Assembly: GCF_000003605.2 (NCBI RefSeq)
Contig: NW_003112467.1
Location: forward strand, 214,965-265,136
Direction of reading: 5' to 3'
DNA length: 50,172 nucleotides
Origin: Saccoglossus kowalevskii
Lineage: Eukaryota; Hemichordata; Enteropneusta; Harrimaniidae
Position numbers and translations under genes: made by a program
Notes under the pieces: generated by a model
What the model saw: the letters and a program-made list of their open reading frames with translations, nothing else
What the model was told of the DNA's origin: nothing
The model's database searches: none
Part shown: piece after piece, positions 11,285-24,945 of the stretch
Layout of the letters: each line of letters starts with the position of its first letter
Position numbering within the stretch: position 1 is the stretch's first letter

Positions 11285-13340
11285 AGACTAGGCGAATGGC
11301 ATTGTAATTTGGGAGACAACCATTCCTTCAAGTTGGATATGACTTGGTCAATGTCATTATAACTTTGTATACAGCAATTTCTTGAATATGACTTGGTCAA
11401 TGTCATTATAATTTTGATTACAACCATTCCCCAGATACGACTAGGCCAATGTCATTGTAACTTGGGATACAACCATTCCTCAGATACGACTAGGCCAATG
11501 TCACTGTAACTTGGGATACAACCATTCCTCAGATACGACTAGGCCAATGTCACTGTAACTTGGGATACAACCATTCCCCAGATAAGACTAGGCCAATGTC
11601 ATTGTAACTTGGGATACAACCATTTCACAGATAAGACTAAGCCGATGTCACTATAACTTGGGATACAACCATTTCTCAGATACGACTAGGCCAATATCCT
11701 TGTAACTTCGGATACAACCATTCCTCAGACAAGACAAGACCAATGTCACAGTAACTTGGGATACAACCATTCCTCAGATACGACTAGGCCAATGTCACTG
11801 CAACTTGGGTTACAACCATTCCTCAGATACGACTAGGCCAATGTCATAGTACCTTGGGGTACAACCATTCCTCAGATACGACTAGGCCAATGTCACTGCA
11901 ACTTGGGTTACAACCATTCCTCAGATACGACTAGGCCAATGTCATAGTAACTTGGGGTACAACCATTCCTCAGATACGACTAGGCCAATGTCATAGTAAC
12001 TTGGGGTACAACCATTCCTCAGATACGACTAGGCCAATGTTACTGTAAGTCGGGTTACGACCATTCCTCAGATAAGACTAGGCCAATGTCATTGTAACTT
12101 GGGATACAACCATTCCTCAGATACGACTAGGTTAATGTCCTTGTAACTTGGGATACAGCCATTTCTCAGATACGACTAGGCCAATGTCATAGTAACTTGG
12201 GGTACAACCATTCCTCAGATACGACTAGGCCAATGTTACTGTAACTCGGGATACGACCATTCCTCAGATAAGACTAGGCCAATGTCATTGTAACTTGGGA
12301 TACAACCATTCCTCAGATACGACTAGGTTAATGTCCTTGTAACTTGGGATACAACCATTTCTCAGATACGACTAGGCCAATGTCATTGTAACTTGGGATA
12401 CAACCATTCCTCAGATACGACTAGGTCAATATCCTTGTAACTTGGGATACAACCATTCCTCAGATACGACTAGGCCAATGTCACTGTAACTTGGGAAACA
12501 ACCATTCCTCGGATAAGACCAGGCAAATGTCACTGTAACTTGAGATACATCCATTCCTCAGATACGACTAGGCCAATGTCATTGTAACTTGGGATACAAC
12601 CATTCCTCAGATAAGACTAGGCCAATGTCATTATAACTTGGGAAACAACCATTCCTCGGATAAGACCAGGCAAATGTCACTGTAACTTGAGATACAAGCA
12701 TTCCTCAGATACGACTAGGCCAATGTCATTGTAACTTGGGATACAACCATTCCTCAGACACGACTAGGCCAATGTCACTGTAATTTGGGATACAACCATT
12801 CCTCAGATAAGACTAGGCCAATATCCTTGTAACTTCGGATACAGCCATTCCTCGGATAGAGCTAGGCCAATTTCACTGTAACTTGGGATACAACCATTCC
12901 TCGGATACGACTAGGCCAATGTCATTGTGACTTCGGATACAGCCATTCCTCAGATAAGACTAGGCCAATGTCACTGCAACTTGGGTTACAACCATTCCTT
13001 AGATACGACTAGGCCAATGTCATTGTGACTTCGGATACAGCCATTCCTCAGATAAGACTAGGCCAATGTCATTGTAACTTGGGATACAACCATTCTCCAG
13101 GTAAGACTAGGCCAATGTCACTGCAACTTGGGTTACAACCATTCCTCAGATACGACTAGGCCAATGTCATTGTGACTTCGGATACAGCCATTCCTCAGAT
13201 AAGACTAGGCCAATGTCACAGTAACTTGGGATACAACCATTTTCCAGGTAAGACTAGGCCAATGTCATTGTAATTTGGAATATAGCAATTCCTCAGATAC
13301 GATTTGGCCAATGTCATTGTAATTTGAGTTGCAACCATTT
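11285..13340. repeat. 49-bp minisatellite, about 42 copies
   Basis: The unit is 'cagatacgactaggccaatgtcattgtaacttgggatacaaccattcct'; spacing was checked between 11481 and 11530 as 49 bp. Copies at both edges (11285-11440 and 13240-13340) are clearly more diverged than those in the middle, as expected when unequal exchange homogenises the centre. Variants such as 'tcactgcaacttgggtt' and 'gtgacttcggatacag' recur in blocks, which suggests higher-order duplication. Confidence 0.95.
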
Positions 13341-13344
13341 CTAA

Positions 13345-14210
13345 CCAATTATTTGATTGACGCCGTTGTGGCCGCCTTCTTCTGTACATGGGTCATGTAC
13401 GCCAATTACATTATGATCATAAAAAAAGAATGTTTGCAAGAAAGCTGTTTGTAGTGTACTAAATATGTATTTATTGACACAGCACTGATTCTGGATACTA
13501 CTGCAGTATGGTCACAGAAAACGAACTGCAAAACACTAATTAACTGAACACAGTGTGAAGCAAAAACCACACACAAACTTCAAATTACAAAGTTATTTTT
13601 ACAAAGCCAATTACACAAATTACGTTATTGACACGCGTTCACGTGCCCTAGCGTATACAATAAGGAGGTACTGAAAATGCAATATTTATTCATCGGGTTT
13701 CAAATTCACTATTTAGTTAAACCCACGAGAACATGTAAAGTAACAGTGGAACTCGTTGTTTCTTGGACAAATGCATGAACTCAAAACCAATTGAATATGC
13801 TCAAAACATCAAAATAAAATAAATGATTTTAGAATATTTTAGTTTTCTTTTATTGCACACTGAGATTGTAATTCATTTGCAAAAATATGCCCTCAACATA
13901 ATGTTCATGCGAATAAAATAATATAACATTTAGGGGATGTTCCTAGTGTTTCCAATTGAAAATATTATCCTAAGAACTTGAATACATAGACAAATGTATA
14001 CAGCGTCGGACGAGGCACATGTACCTGTGAATTCTTAAATGATTTAGTGTCATTGCTAAAGTATTTCTAATGACGACATGTCGGTTCAATGTGGTCTAAC
14101 TGTTGATTACATATGTGTATCTCAAGTGAAGGACAAGAAACGTTTACACAGTGATAATTCATTTGACAGTGGTAACGTCACTTACTATGAGGTGGGTGGA
14201 ATATGCACAC
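13345..14210. other. Non-coding intron or intergenic DNA
   Basis: AT-rich sequence without supported genes, splice-bounded exons or repeats that I can identify. Confidence 0.4.
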
Positions 14211-14254
14211 GATCAGCGTTCCTCTCTGATGACGTGGAATCCGGATACTGTCAT

Positions 14255-14600
14255 TAGGAATTCAAAGCTATAGCTCTCTCCCGACGAGTACTCACACTGT
14301 GAATTCAAAACTGTTTTACCCTGCCGAGAAGTATTCCTACTGAGAATTCAAAGTTTTCCTCCTCCTAATGAGTACCCTCACTTGGCATTTGAAGCTTTTC
14401 CTCCCTCCTTCCAGAAGAAGAAAACTTCCACTAGGAATTCAAAGCAATTCATATCGTCCTTCCTACCGTGGAGTTCTCCAACTGGGAGAATACTGCTCTC
14501 CTCCCCAGTCCTCTCGAGGAATACTACAACTGGGAACTCAATACGTTCGCCTATTCTCTCGATAACTGTCAACTCTCTTATTATAATTCTCCACAAGAGA
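14255..14600. repeat. Degenerate ~43-48-bp tandem repeat
   Basis: The string gaattcaaag or a close variant recurs at about 14258, 14301, 14344, 14385 and 14435, each followed by a pyrimidine-rich stretch and 'gagtacnctcact'-like sequence. Later copies keep only 'gaatact...aactggga'. It is pyrimidine-rich on +, so several frames stay open by chance. It is not coding. Confidence 0.55.
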
Positions 14601-15584
14601 AGCGATATTTCTACAATTTGAAATTATTACTAATATTTGTATTACTAGTATCTTGTACAGTCATATTGGAATCCCAATACTGAAACCTATTCCACGGGCA
14701 GTATACTCATTAAAATGTAGGGACGAAATGTACAACGCGATAATAGTAGTAATACAAACATAATCTGCTGCTAATTCGAGTTGATTTCATCGACAACGTA
14801 ATCCTAATAAATACAACAATAGTTCGGTCTTAACTTATTGAAACAACCACATATGCGGGATACAAGCCATCATATCATGGGAGGTATCGTTTAGAGTGTT
14901 GATAAAATGTCCGCTATAATATAATCTGAGAATGGTCATTACACAATATTATTAGAACACGACATCCGAGAATAGATGTTAGTAGAATATAATTCAGAGA
15001 ATAGTCACTATAACACAATATCTGAAAGATGTTTAAGGTGATTCAATTCGTTTAGGCTATCATGTTTATATATATACAAAGATAACACATAAATTCTGTT
15101 TCCCATTTTTATAGAGCACTTGTGAGGGGCTGGGCGATATTTTCAAAGCACTGAGTATACTTAATCTTCATGTTAATCTAACACTCCCTCGTTCTCTCCA
15201 ACTACGATAATAACCTAAGCAACACTAGATAAAGATAAGACTCAATGAGTATGTATACGTGTTCCCTTCTATGTGAATAACCAGATTTGACCCATGATTT
15301 GCACTGTGTCAGCCATTCTCGTGTATAACACTACACACACAAATTGTATTTAGTCTTATTCTCATACGCGTACATTTTCAATAATATTAAATAAGTTTAT
15401 AATATATATAAATAATATTTAATAAATTCTGATAATAATAATAAAATGATCGCATCCTTAGAAATATTTTACAATGGTCGACAGCAATAAAATGTTTGTG
15501 ATAAAATACAATATGTACACCAAAATACATATGGTATGTGCACCACACACCTGGGTATTGTATCGTAACAACCCGACACTATGG
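14601..15584. other. AT-rich non-coding DNA
   Basis: No gene is supported. Loose repeats of 'gagaatagtcactataacacaatat' type occur at about 14920-15030. 15380-15450 is a very AT-rich tract with ataata runs. Confidence 0.35.
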
Positions 15585-15589
15585 GTGTT

Positions 15590-17795
15590 GTACGCAACCC
15601 TGACACTACTATAGGTGATTGACGCAACCCTGACACTACTATAGGTGATTGTCACAACTCTGACACTACTATAGGTGATTGACACAACTCTGACACTACT
15701 ATAGGTGATTGTCACAACTCTGACACTACTATAGGTGATTGACACAACTCTGACACTACTATAGGTGATTGACACAACTCTGACACTACTATAGGTGATT
15801 GACACAACTCTGACACTACTATAGGTGATTGACACAACTCTGACACTACTATAGGTGATTGACGCAACTCTGACACTACTATTGGTGGTTTACGCAACTC
15901 TGACACTACTATTGGTGATTGACACAACCCTGACACTACTATAGGTGATTGACACAACCCTGACACTACGATGGGTAATGTTCGCAACCCTGAAACTACT
16001 ATAGGTTTTGTACACAACCATGCCATTACTACGGACATTGTACGCAACATTGACACTACTATTGATGTTTTTGATCCAAATAAAATTTGTGTTTTAAATA
16101 GAAAAAGAAACATGACACGACTACGGGCATTGTACGCAACCCTGACACTACGATGGGTATTGTACGCAACCCCGGCACTACGATGGGTATTGTACGCAAC
16201 CCTGACACTACGATGTGAATTGTACGCAACCCGGACACTACGATGGGTATTTTACTAAACCCTGACACTACGATGGGTATTGTACGCAACCCTGACACTA
16301 CGATGGTATTGTACGCAACCCCGACACTACGATGGTATTGTACGCAACCCTGACACTACTATGGGCATTGTACGCAACCCTGACACTACGATGGGTATTG
16401 TGTGCAACCCTGACACTACGATGGGTGTTGTGTGCAACCCTGACACTACGATGGGTATTGTGTGCAACCCTGACACTACGATGTGAATTGTACGCAACCC
16501 GGACACTACGATGGGTATTTTACTCAACCCTGACACCACGATGGGTATTGTACGCAACCCTGACACTACGATGGTATTGTACGCAACCCTGACACTACGA
16601 TGGGTATTTTACTCAACCCTGACACTACGATGGGTATTGTACGCAACCCTGACACTACGATGGTATTGTACGCAACCCCGACACTACGAGGGTATTGTAC
16701 GCAACCCCNNNNNNNNNNNNNNNNNNNNNNNNNNNNNNNNNNNNNNNNNNNNNNNNNNNNNNNNNNNNNNNNNNNNNNNNNNNNNNNNNNNNNNNNNNNN
16801 NNNNNNNNNNNNNNNNNNNNNNNNNNNNNNNNNNNNNNNNNNNNNNNNNNNNNNNNNNNNNNNNNNNNNNNNNNNNNNNNNNNNNNNNNNNNNNNNNNNN
16901 NNNNNNNNNNNNNNNNNNNNNNNNNNNNNNNNNNNNNNNNNNNNNNNNNNNNNNNNNNNNNNNNNNNNNNNNNNNNNNNNNNNNNNNNNNNNNNNNNNNN
17001 NNNNNNNNNNNNNNNNNNNNNNNNNNNNNNNNNNNNNNNNNNNNNNNNNNNNNNNNNNNNNNNNNNNNNNNNNNNNNNNNNNNNNNNNNNNNNNNNNNNN
17101 NNNNNNNNNNNNNNNNNNNNNNNNNNNNNNNNNNNNNNNNNNNNNNNNNNNNNNNNNNNNNNNNNNNNNNNNNNNNNNNNNNNNNNNNNNNNNNNNNNNN
17201 NNNNNNNNNNNNNNNNNNNNNNNNNNNNNNNNNNNNNNNNNNNNNNNNNNNNNNNNNNNNNNNNNNNNNNNNNNNNNNNNNNNNNNNNNNNNNNNNNNNN
17301 NNNNNNNNNNNNNNNNNNNNNNNNNNNNTATGGGTATTGTACGCAACCCTGACACTACGATGGGTATTGTACGCAACCCTGACACTACGATGGGTATTGT
17401 GTGCAACCCTGACACTACGATGGGTATTGTGTGCAACCCTGACACCACTATGGGTGTTGTGCGCAATCCTGACACCACTATGGGTATTGTGCGCAACCCT
17501 GACACCACTATGGGTATTGTGCGCAACCCTGACACCACTATGGGTATTGTACGCAACCCTGACACCACTATGGGTATTGTACGCAACCCTGACACTACGA
17601 TGGTATTGTACGCAACCCTGACACTACTATGGGCATTGTACGCAACCCTGACACTACGATGGGTATTGTGCGCAACCCTGACACCACTATGGGTAATGTA
17701 CGCAACCCTGACACCACTATGGGTATTGTGCGCAACCCTGACACCACTATGGGTATTGTGCGCAACCCTGACACCACTATGAGTATTGTACTCAA
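15590..17795. repeat. 30-bp minisatellite in two subfamilies, containing an assembly gap
   Basis: Subfamily 1 (15590-15990) has unit 'tgacactactataggtgattgacacaactc'. Subfamily 2 (16115-17795) has unit 'tgacactacgatgggtattgtacgcaaccc'. Both are exactly 30 bp apart from scattered indels. A non-repeat spacer with 'ttttgatccaaataaaatttgtgt' (16070-16110) separates them. Because 30 is a multiple of 3 and the unit has no stop in several frames, it yields decapeptide-repeat reading frames on both strands; these are artefacts. The array is interrupted by Ns at 16709-17328, so its true length is unknown. Confidence 0.95.
16709..17328. other. Assembly gap (620 N) inside the 30-bp array
   Basis: A run of N flanked on both sides by identical 30-bp repeat units. 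The gap most likely contains more of the same array, and its stated size may be only an estimate. Confidence 0.98.
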
Positions 17796-18311
17796 ACTTT
17801 AATTTCCAACTGCGTGAATGTCCCGTCGTTTGTGTTTGCCTACGGTGAGCCACCACAAAATTTGAGAAGGAATTTGAAATGACACGAATTTTACATTTGC
17901 CCTATGGCAATATAAACCGAGAAAAGCGTGAAATAGTGGATGGATAACCAATTGCATATTTACGACGTTGAAAACTAGATCATCTGCGGTCTTTATCAGA
18001 TATTCTGCCTTTCATCGGATGACCTGGAAGATTTGGATTGTTTTATAGTTTCTCGTAAATCTTCCTCGTATTGTTCACTAAGTTCACCATGTCGCATACC
18101 TCATCGAATCTGAAAAGAATCACGGTCACTGTTTTGCATGTTTTACCAACCACACCATAGGTCATTCTGACTGCGTGGACAAACATTTTATTCGTGCCAG
18201 TCATACATGTTGCACCCAGGGAGTTACCAACCCCTTGTGTATACGTACTAATCATTGAAGCTACTGAATAAGGTGTGTCCATTCGCGGACGGAGTATCAA
18301 TACTCGGCGTG
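17796..18311. other. Non-coding DNA
   Basis: No supported gene. A minus-strand open frame at 18043-18300 (85 codons) has no recognisable domain, motif or splice context. Confidence 0.35.
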
Positions 18312-18389
18312 TATATATAACGCCAGTATGTGGAAGTATACGTAGAGGCGATATACGGAGCGGAGTTGACCGACTGAAACTAAGTCAAG
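18312..18389 (+). promoter_or_regulatory. Candidate TATA promoter with short noncoding first exon
   Basis: TATATATAA at 18312-18320 is followed about 70 bp later by a consensus donor, gtcaag|gtacgt, at 18389/18390. The intervening DNA is more GC-rich than its surroundings and has no in-frame protein. This fits a short 5' UTR exon that could splice to the acceptor at 27230, giving a transcript that starts translation at the ATG at 27253. It is a pattern match only. Confidence 0.25.
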
Positions 18390-19484
18390 GTACGTAACTG
18401 AAATGTAAAGCATGAAAAGGGCGTTAACGGGCATCTCCGTAAGGAACCTACATTAGCTGAAACATGCGTGCTTGTTAATCAACCACAGTGCCAGCTTAAT
18501 GTACTATAAAGAAAGACTATTCTGGTCAATGTCGATTATCGCTTATAGATACGACATAGGCTGCTATGGGTTGACTAACGACCAAATGGATTCCATTTAC
18601 GCATGCCTTCAGATTAGTATTTCGAGGTCTTGCATGACGAATCATCTACGACAGCAGTCGAAGGTGTAACGGAAAAATTGTTTTCGTCATGCAATGTCAG
18701 TCTCTCGGAATCTGTCATTATGTGACTCTACGAGTGTCTCTTTATTTAAAAATCGTCAACTATGTATCAAAGTTTTTCAGGGTGCGTATGCAACAAAAAA
18801 GGTTACTGTGTATATGTTAAGTGGGAAGGTTCGTTGTTTCATTGGTTGTTCGCTTAATAGAAAATACGATAGTTCAGAAATAACCCAATAGGTTATATAC
18901 ATTGCTGCCACACTATCATCCTGACTAAACCCTTGGTTATTGTAATCGTGGACACGAGCGATACATCGTTGTAATTGGTCCAAACACGAAACCGTAATGC
19001 CAACAAATAGATCACGGGGTTAAATAACTCAATTCACATCCCATCAGACCACGTGACCACCTGTTGACTGTCTTCTGCACAGTTGGACTCTCGAGTTATT
19101 GAAAGTATGGTTGATAAGCGCGAATAAGAGTGTGGATTTCATCCGAGAAAAATACATGACCTCCGTGAAAGCCACGCAGTTCACTCGTTCAAGGACGCTT
19201 GTAGAATTGTTTGTTCAATTCACAGCAGTTATTTGGCGGGTATAATAGCATGCGTTAGTTGCGTTCCTCTTTGTTGATACCATATACACTATTAAACTAA
19301 TCTAAGATATAGTATGTTGATAAACTGATAGATATCAAGTTTAATCTTATTAAAGTTTTTATATGTGCATTGCAAATCATTTATTTTAACGACGCTACTC
19401 TTGGCATATGTAGTAATCATCCATGTACTAATTGGACATCTGTTTATTTACATTATTACTCTATCTCAATGGTATGTGTGCCAT
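18390..19484. other. Non-coding DNA
   Basis: No supported gene or repeat; short open frames on both strands lack any recognisable feature. Confidence 0.35.
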
Positions 19485-20635
19485 GTCGTTGATTTGTAAT
19501 AATACACTATTTTGTACTCGTACATTGGTATTAATACGCTCTTTTGTACTCGTACATTAGTAATATTACAATATTTTGTACTCGTACATTAGTATTAATA
19601 CGCTATTTTGTACTCTTCGATTAGTAATAATACGCTATTTTGTACTCTTATATTAGTATTAATACGCTATTTTGTACTCGTACATTAGTAATAATACGCT
19701 ATTTTGTACTCGTACGTTAGTAATAATACGCTATTTTGTACTCGTACATTAGTATTAATACGCTATTTTGTACTCTTCGATTAGTAATAATACGTTATTT
19801 TGTACTCGTACATTAGTAATAATACGCTATTTTGTACTCGTACATTAGTATTAATACGCTATTTTGTACTCGTCGATTAGTAATGATACACTATTTTGTA
19901 CTCGTACATTAGTATTAATACGTTAATTTGTACTCGTCGATTAATAATAATACGATATTTTGTACTCGTACATTGGTATTAATACACTAATTTGTACTCG
20001 TCGATTAGTAATGATACGTTATTTTGTACTCGTACATTATTATTAATACGCTATTTTATACTCGTACATTAGTAATAATACGATATTTTGTTCTTGTACA
20101 TTAGTATTAATACACTATTTTGTACTCGTACATTAGTATTAATACGCTATTTTGTACTCGTCGATTAGTAATAATACGATATTTTGTACTCGTACATTGG
20201 TATTAATACACTAATTTGTATTCGTACATTAGTAATAATACGATATTTTGTACTCGTCGATTAGTAATAATACGATATTTTGTACTCGTACATTAGTAAT
20301 AATTTTGTATTCGTACATTGGTATTAATACGCTATTTTGTACTCGTACATTGGTATTAATACGCTATTTTGTACTCGTACATTAGTAATAATTTTGTATT
20401 CGTACATTGGTATTAATACGCTATTTTGTACTCGTACATTGGTATTAATACGCTATTTTGTACTCGTACATTAGTATTAATACGCTATTTTGTATTCGTA
20501 CATTAGTAATAATTTTGTATTCGTACATTGGTATTAATACGCTATTTTGTACTCGTACATTGGTATTAATACGCTATTTTGTACTCGTACATTGGTATTA
20601 ATACGCTATTTTGTACTCGTACATTGGTATTAATA
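19485..20635. repeat. 32-bp minisatellite, about 35 copies
   Basis: The unit is 'attagtaataatacgctattttgtactcgtac'; spacing of 32 bp was checked between 19684 and 19716. Two alternating variants, 'taataata' and 'tattaata', and a 'gtcgattag' variant recur in order, so multi-unit blocks have been duplicated. Several 3' copies lack the 'cgctat' segment ('taataattttgtattcg'). Confidence 0.95.
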
Positions 20636-21255
20636 AGGAAAAATAAGGTGAAATATCATGAACAAAATTTGTATAAGATTGGTAACTCAGGATGTCATGA
20701 ATAAATATGTCTCGGATTATTATTTATTTTTCATGAATCCCTGAAAATTGACCCAAAATTGCTAAGTTTTGGCATTTGGTAATACGATTTCCTATAAAAA
20801 ACATTATTTGTACCGGGTAAAACACCCAAGATGCTACCATGGCATATATGCAAATTACCTATAATGGAGTAGTACATAAATATAGATTAATACGTTGTTT
20901 TGTAATCATACATTGAGCATTTACCAAAGACATTTACTGAATTGTAATGATAACAGTTTTACAACAACAGCAAACATTTTTATTAATGGTTTAAGACAAC
21001 CAAAGTGTGCACCTCGCTGATTGCCCCCCCCCCCCAGCGGACGTGATATCTTATCTGGATAATTTACAACCACTTTAATAAAAAATGTTCGCTGAAAACT
21101 ATGTCGATGGTAAATAGTACGAATTGTTTAACAGTTTATTACACTCGTTTAAAACTCGTAAATTTTATACATATTTGATCTTTATCGATCTGTCCACTCC
21201 AATTTAGTTTCGGCCATTTCACGGGAACAGGTGTATTTTTGTTGTATATTGGAAA
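20636..21255. other. Non-coding DNA
   Basis: AT-rich, with a C13 run near 21027-21039 and no supported gene. Confidence 0.35.
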
Positions 21256-21415
21256 TATATATATAACTGATAAAACATGACAGGCAAATAAATTTACCTG
21301 CGATGAAAACAGTTTAGGTAGCTAGATACAACAAGTACAGGTAGAGACAGGGACGTAGTGTTTCAGGCGACTTGGCGGACATACTAGACCGATTTTGAAA
21401 GAGTTGAGTTTTAAG
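21256..21415 (+). promoter_or_regulatory. Second candidate TATA promoter / noncoding first exon
   Basis: An AT tract tatatatataac at about 21256-21266 precedes about 125 bp of mixed-composition sequence that ends at a good donor, ttttaag|gtatgt (21415/21416). Like the 18.3-kb candidate, it could supply a 5' UTR for the PDZ exons at 27230 onward. No coding sequence is seen in it. Confidence 0.2.
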
Positions 21416-23904
21416 GTATGTTGTTTTACTGTTCTTTTGTTATTCAGATGCCAATCTAACATTCACTACAATGACATGCCCCCTGGCATAAATAGATGAA
21501 ATAGACAGGAAGTCACATGACCTGACTTTAAACTACAACGAAACACATCATCATTTCAATGTTTTGAAATATTTGTATGTGTTTGTTTGAAGCAAACAAT
21601 ATGAACTTTTAACTCGGCAACAAAGTATGTCAGGATACTTGAATGACAAAAAAGTTTAAAATAGGGTTATTATGACGCGTTTATACGTGTGCATCTGTTA
21701 AAAGTAGCATAACACTAGTACGTATAAGGCACACATCTAAAAGAAAATACAGGGAATGTAAAACGTCTGGTAAGCCATTCTGTTAAAGAAAAAGAAATGG
21801 CCCGCCTTTAACACGGGTCTTTGTTGTTTTTCACATCCAAGTGGTTTCAAATTCTAATAGCAACAAGGCAATCCCGTAAACTCGCGTCAAGAAAAAAAAA
21901 CTGAATTCCAGCTTAAAATTACTTTTTTTTAAGTCTTCATGAAACCTGGAAAACAAAAAAAGGATTATTTAAATTCGACCCAAGAGACGTGCTTGAGTGG
22001 CTCGGTATTCTATCTATCAACTCTAGCATGGCACTTAATAGGACCAGATCAAAGCATAGTTAGTATCCATTCATGCATACAAAACCAATCGGAGTTTACC
22101 ACTACTTGTGCGCGCTTTGAGCTCGCTGTGCAAATAAATATTAGAACCATTTTGAAACTGACTTGTTACCCAGCATGAAAGAAATCCATATCAGGATTGT
22201 ACTAACGCAAAAGTAGTAAGTGTCTTCAACAATTATCATTCTCAACAATTGGGTCGTTGGTCGGCTGTGTCACGTGATCTCACACAACGCATACCTTTAC
22301 GACGTTGTTCATTTTATTGCACATGCCACGCATTTTAATGAAGTGAAAACAACGTTACCCAGAAGCAAACGGCAAAGAAAGACTTTTTGTGTGCTATTTA
22401 CGAAAAGGATTTCCACGTTTTAAACTGTCTGAGTCGACAAATTGGAAAATGTGCCGTACTTAAAACCATAAATTAGCAGGTAAGACCAAATTACAAAAAT
22501 ACGTTTTTTGATCTCTTAACCCCTCCTAAACCACTCCTCGTACATTCTTCGTCACTGCGACACTCCCTGTTCGTGTCCACAACAGGTGTCCCTATTTACA
22601 ACTTCAATGGTCAAGGCAAACCCCCACTTCGAGATTCAGTGTGCTTGTTGTACTTGTACAGTAATTGACAAAAGAAATATATGGTGACTGCCTGGAAATA
22701 GACAAACCAGCAGCATGTAGAAGTAAATTAGATCTATCCGTTTCAAGGCTCCGTGTAAGTTTCCACTCAAGCTGGGTGACCCAAATGCATTGTATGTTCA
22801 GCATAATAGGTATGGCTTGTTGGCGTATATACGTGATTTACCTTTAAGTTGTCCTTGTATAGTGCACAACAGACGCAACTCTTTATTGAAAGTAAGTGTA
22901 CCGGGACATGCCAAGTTCGTGATATGCCAGAGTTACATGGGACGGTACTCGCAAAATCGCAATGAGTAAACGAATGTTCAGCGTTTTGGGCATATTACAA
23001 TTGTATTGTAGTAAGTAAAGGTGCGCATGGAATTCCTCACCTGGTCATACCCTGTCCGACTAGTGACTCAATAAGACAATAATTCTCTGTGGGTGCAGCT
23101 ATTAGTATAATACTTTTAAGCAAGCAGAAATCCTGTTATCAATAGAAAACTGTGGCAATTGTTGATTTGAACCATTTCAAACAATAATATACAAACATTG
23201 TTCCTTGAGTTCCCTCGTCAACGTCTGGTTCATCGACATTCATTTTATATATTCTTTTATAGGACTTATAAGACTTATTTAATAGGCAACTTCAATTTCC
23301 CACTATTGAAACAGTTTTATGTGCCATTTTCTTCAGTAATTATCAGATTGCCCAGTGTGATTAAATGTTTGTTTTTATGATACTTGACTTGGTGTCAGGT
23401 TAGTCATTTCATGTATTCATTGTCTTTTGAATGTATGTTGTTGAGTTGTATCTGTTTTCTTATCCTTTATTTGGCTATTTTGTCAATCCATTCCGTGTTA
23501 CAATAAACATTGCTAAACCATAAACTGTAAGAGTTAACAACGAGTAATCGTGCGTATTGTCACGTCCATTCGTCCTTGACTTACTTAACGCATTTTCGAC
23601 AATTTATACTGTAGTGTAAGATAAAACAATGTTATGTCGCCTTTAATTGAGACACATAGAGCTTGATGTCGTATAGTCGGTATGATCAGGATATGCGGTA
23701 GTTTTCGCTGTTCATTTTTCCATTTCTACAAACTGCCGTGACCTCTGTTTTAATTATTCGTTCTTGGTCGACCGTGGAGCAATAGCTGAAACATGCCAAG
23801 TACACCAAATACACGGCTGTTGATCAGTGGTCTGAACAGCAATGATACACACCGTGGTCAAAGTGTGTATCATGATTGCAAATAAATATGCTGTAAAAAT
23901 ATAT
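21416..23904. other. Non-coding DNA
   Basis: No gene supported. Only short, unspliceable open frames are present, without recognisable domains. Confidence 0.35.
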
Positions 23905-24300
23905 ATGTAAAAATACACATTAAGTGTAACATAGATACATTGAATGTGATATCGACACATTAAGTGTAACATAGATACATTGAATGTGATATCGACACAT
24001 TAAGTGTAACATAGATACATTGAATGTGATATCGACACATTAAGTGTAACATAGATACATTTAATGTGATATCGACACATTGAGTGTAACATAGATACAT
24101 TGAATGTGATATCGACACATTGAGTGTAACATAGATACATTGAATGTGATATCGACACATTAATTGTAACATAGATACATTGAATGTGATATCGACACAT
24201 TAAGTGTAACATAGATACATTGAATGTGATATCGACACATTAAGTGTAAAATGGATACATTGAATGTGATATCGACACATTAAGTGTAAAATTGATACAT
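23905..24300. repeat. 40-bp minisatellite built from two 20-bp half-units
   Basis: The unit joins 'cattaagtgtaacatagata' and 'cattgaatgtgatatcgaca'. The halves are related to each other, so the 40-bp unit is a dimer of an ancestral 20-mer. About ten copies are present. The array abuts the decayed reverse transcriptase that follows. Confidence 0.95.
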
Positions 24301-24319
24301 GTGTAATGTCGATAAACTG

Positions 24320-24945
24320 AATGTACTGTGTGTTAGATGGGCGTCTATGTCCCGCCCATTCAATGAATCTAGTGGAGTCAGACAGGTGGTGGGTGTTTTG
24401 TCGCCATCTGTGCTCAATGTGTATGTAGATGACCTAAATGTGCAGTTAAATAAACTTGCAATGTCTTATTGGCAACAAAGTAATTAAAAACAGTAGTTTT
24501 GTGGGTGACATGTGCCTCAGCGCCCTCAATAAAAAGAGCTTTGAAAATGCTATGCTACTAATTACGATACGCTCTGTAAAGTGTATGCATTTTGCCGCCA
24601 AGGCTAAACTTAATATTCTGCCCCCGGTCAACCTGATTCATCGTCGCAGTTTACGTATCTGTGCCATAGGGCCACGCGGGACATATTGATATTGCGGACT
24701 TCGACCAGCGACATCGCTTATTGTGTTAGAGCTAACCTCGTTCTTAAAAAAAATGAGAACTGCAGCTATGATGTTTAATCTATTTAAAACTTACTGTTAT
24801 AATAAATGTATTGTTCCCAACTCTGGTTCTATTTTTAACAAAAGGACTCTCAATGAATTTAAGGTTTCCTTTTATAACATTGTCCATAATCCGTACGATC
24901 ACAGTCGATACATTAGGTGCGATATCGAGACATCACCTGTAATAT
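24320..24945 (+). pseudogene. Decayed non-LTR retrotransposon reverse transcriptase
   Basis: These are broken pieces of the 3' half of a LINE-type reverse transcriptase. The first frame gives RPFNESSGVRQ..GVLSP..LNVYVDDLNVQLNKL, the conserved 'GVRQGGVLSP' block and the following helix. After a frameshift near 24450 comes CLIGNKVIKNSSFVGDMCL, where the catalytic YADD box has become F-V-G-D, so a catalytic Asp is lost. Further on, LFKTYC..FNKRTLNEFKVSFYNIV matches the C-terminal region that follows the RT domain in such elements. Several frameshifts make it inactive. It is embedded between arrays of the same 20-bp repeat. Confidence 0.8.

Noticed and set aside
11285-13340. CRISPR-like array
   Set aside because: Units are contiguous 49-bp tandem copies without unique spacers, in an animal genome.
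15458-17856. Long open frames on both strands coding decapeptide repeats
   Set aside because: They are a by-product of a 30-bp tandem repeat without stops in several frames, cross an N gap, and lack splice or start context.
18043-18300. 85-codon minus-strand frame
   Set aside because: No recognisable domain, splice sites or homology; within the length range of chance frames.
23754-24212. Minus-strand frames in the 40-bp array
   Set aside because: Repeat artefacts; rotated copies of the same peptide, with no gene context.
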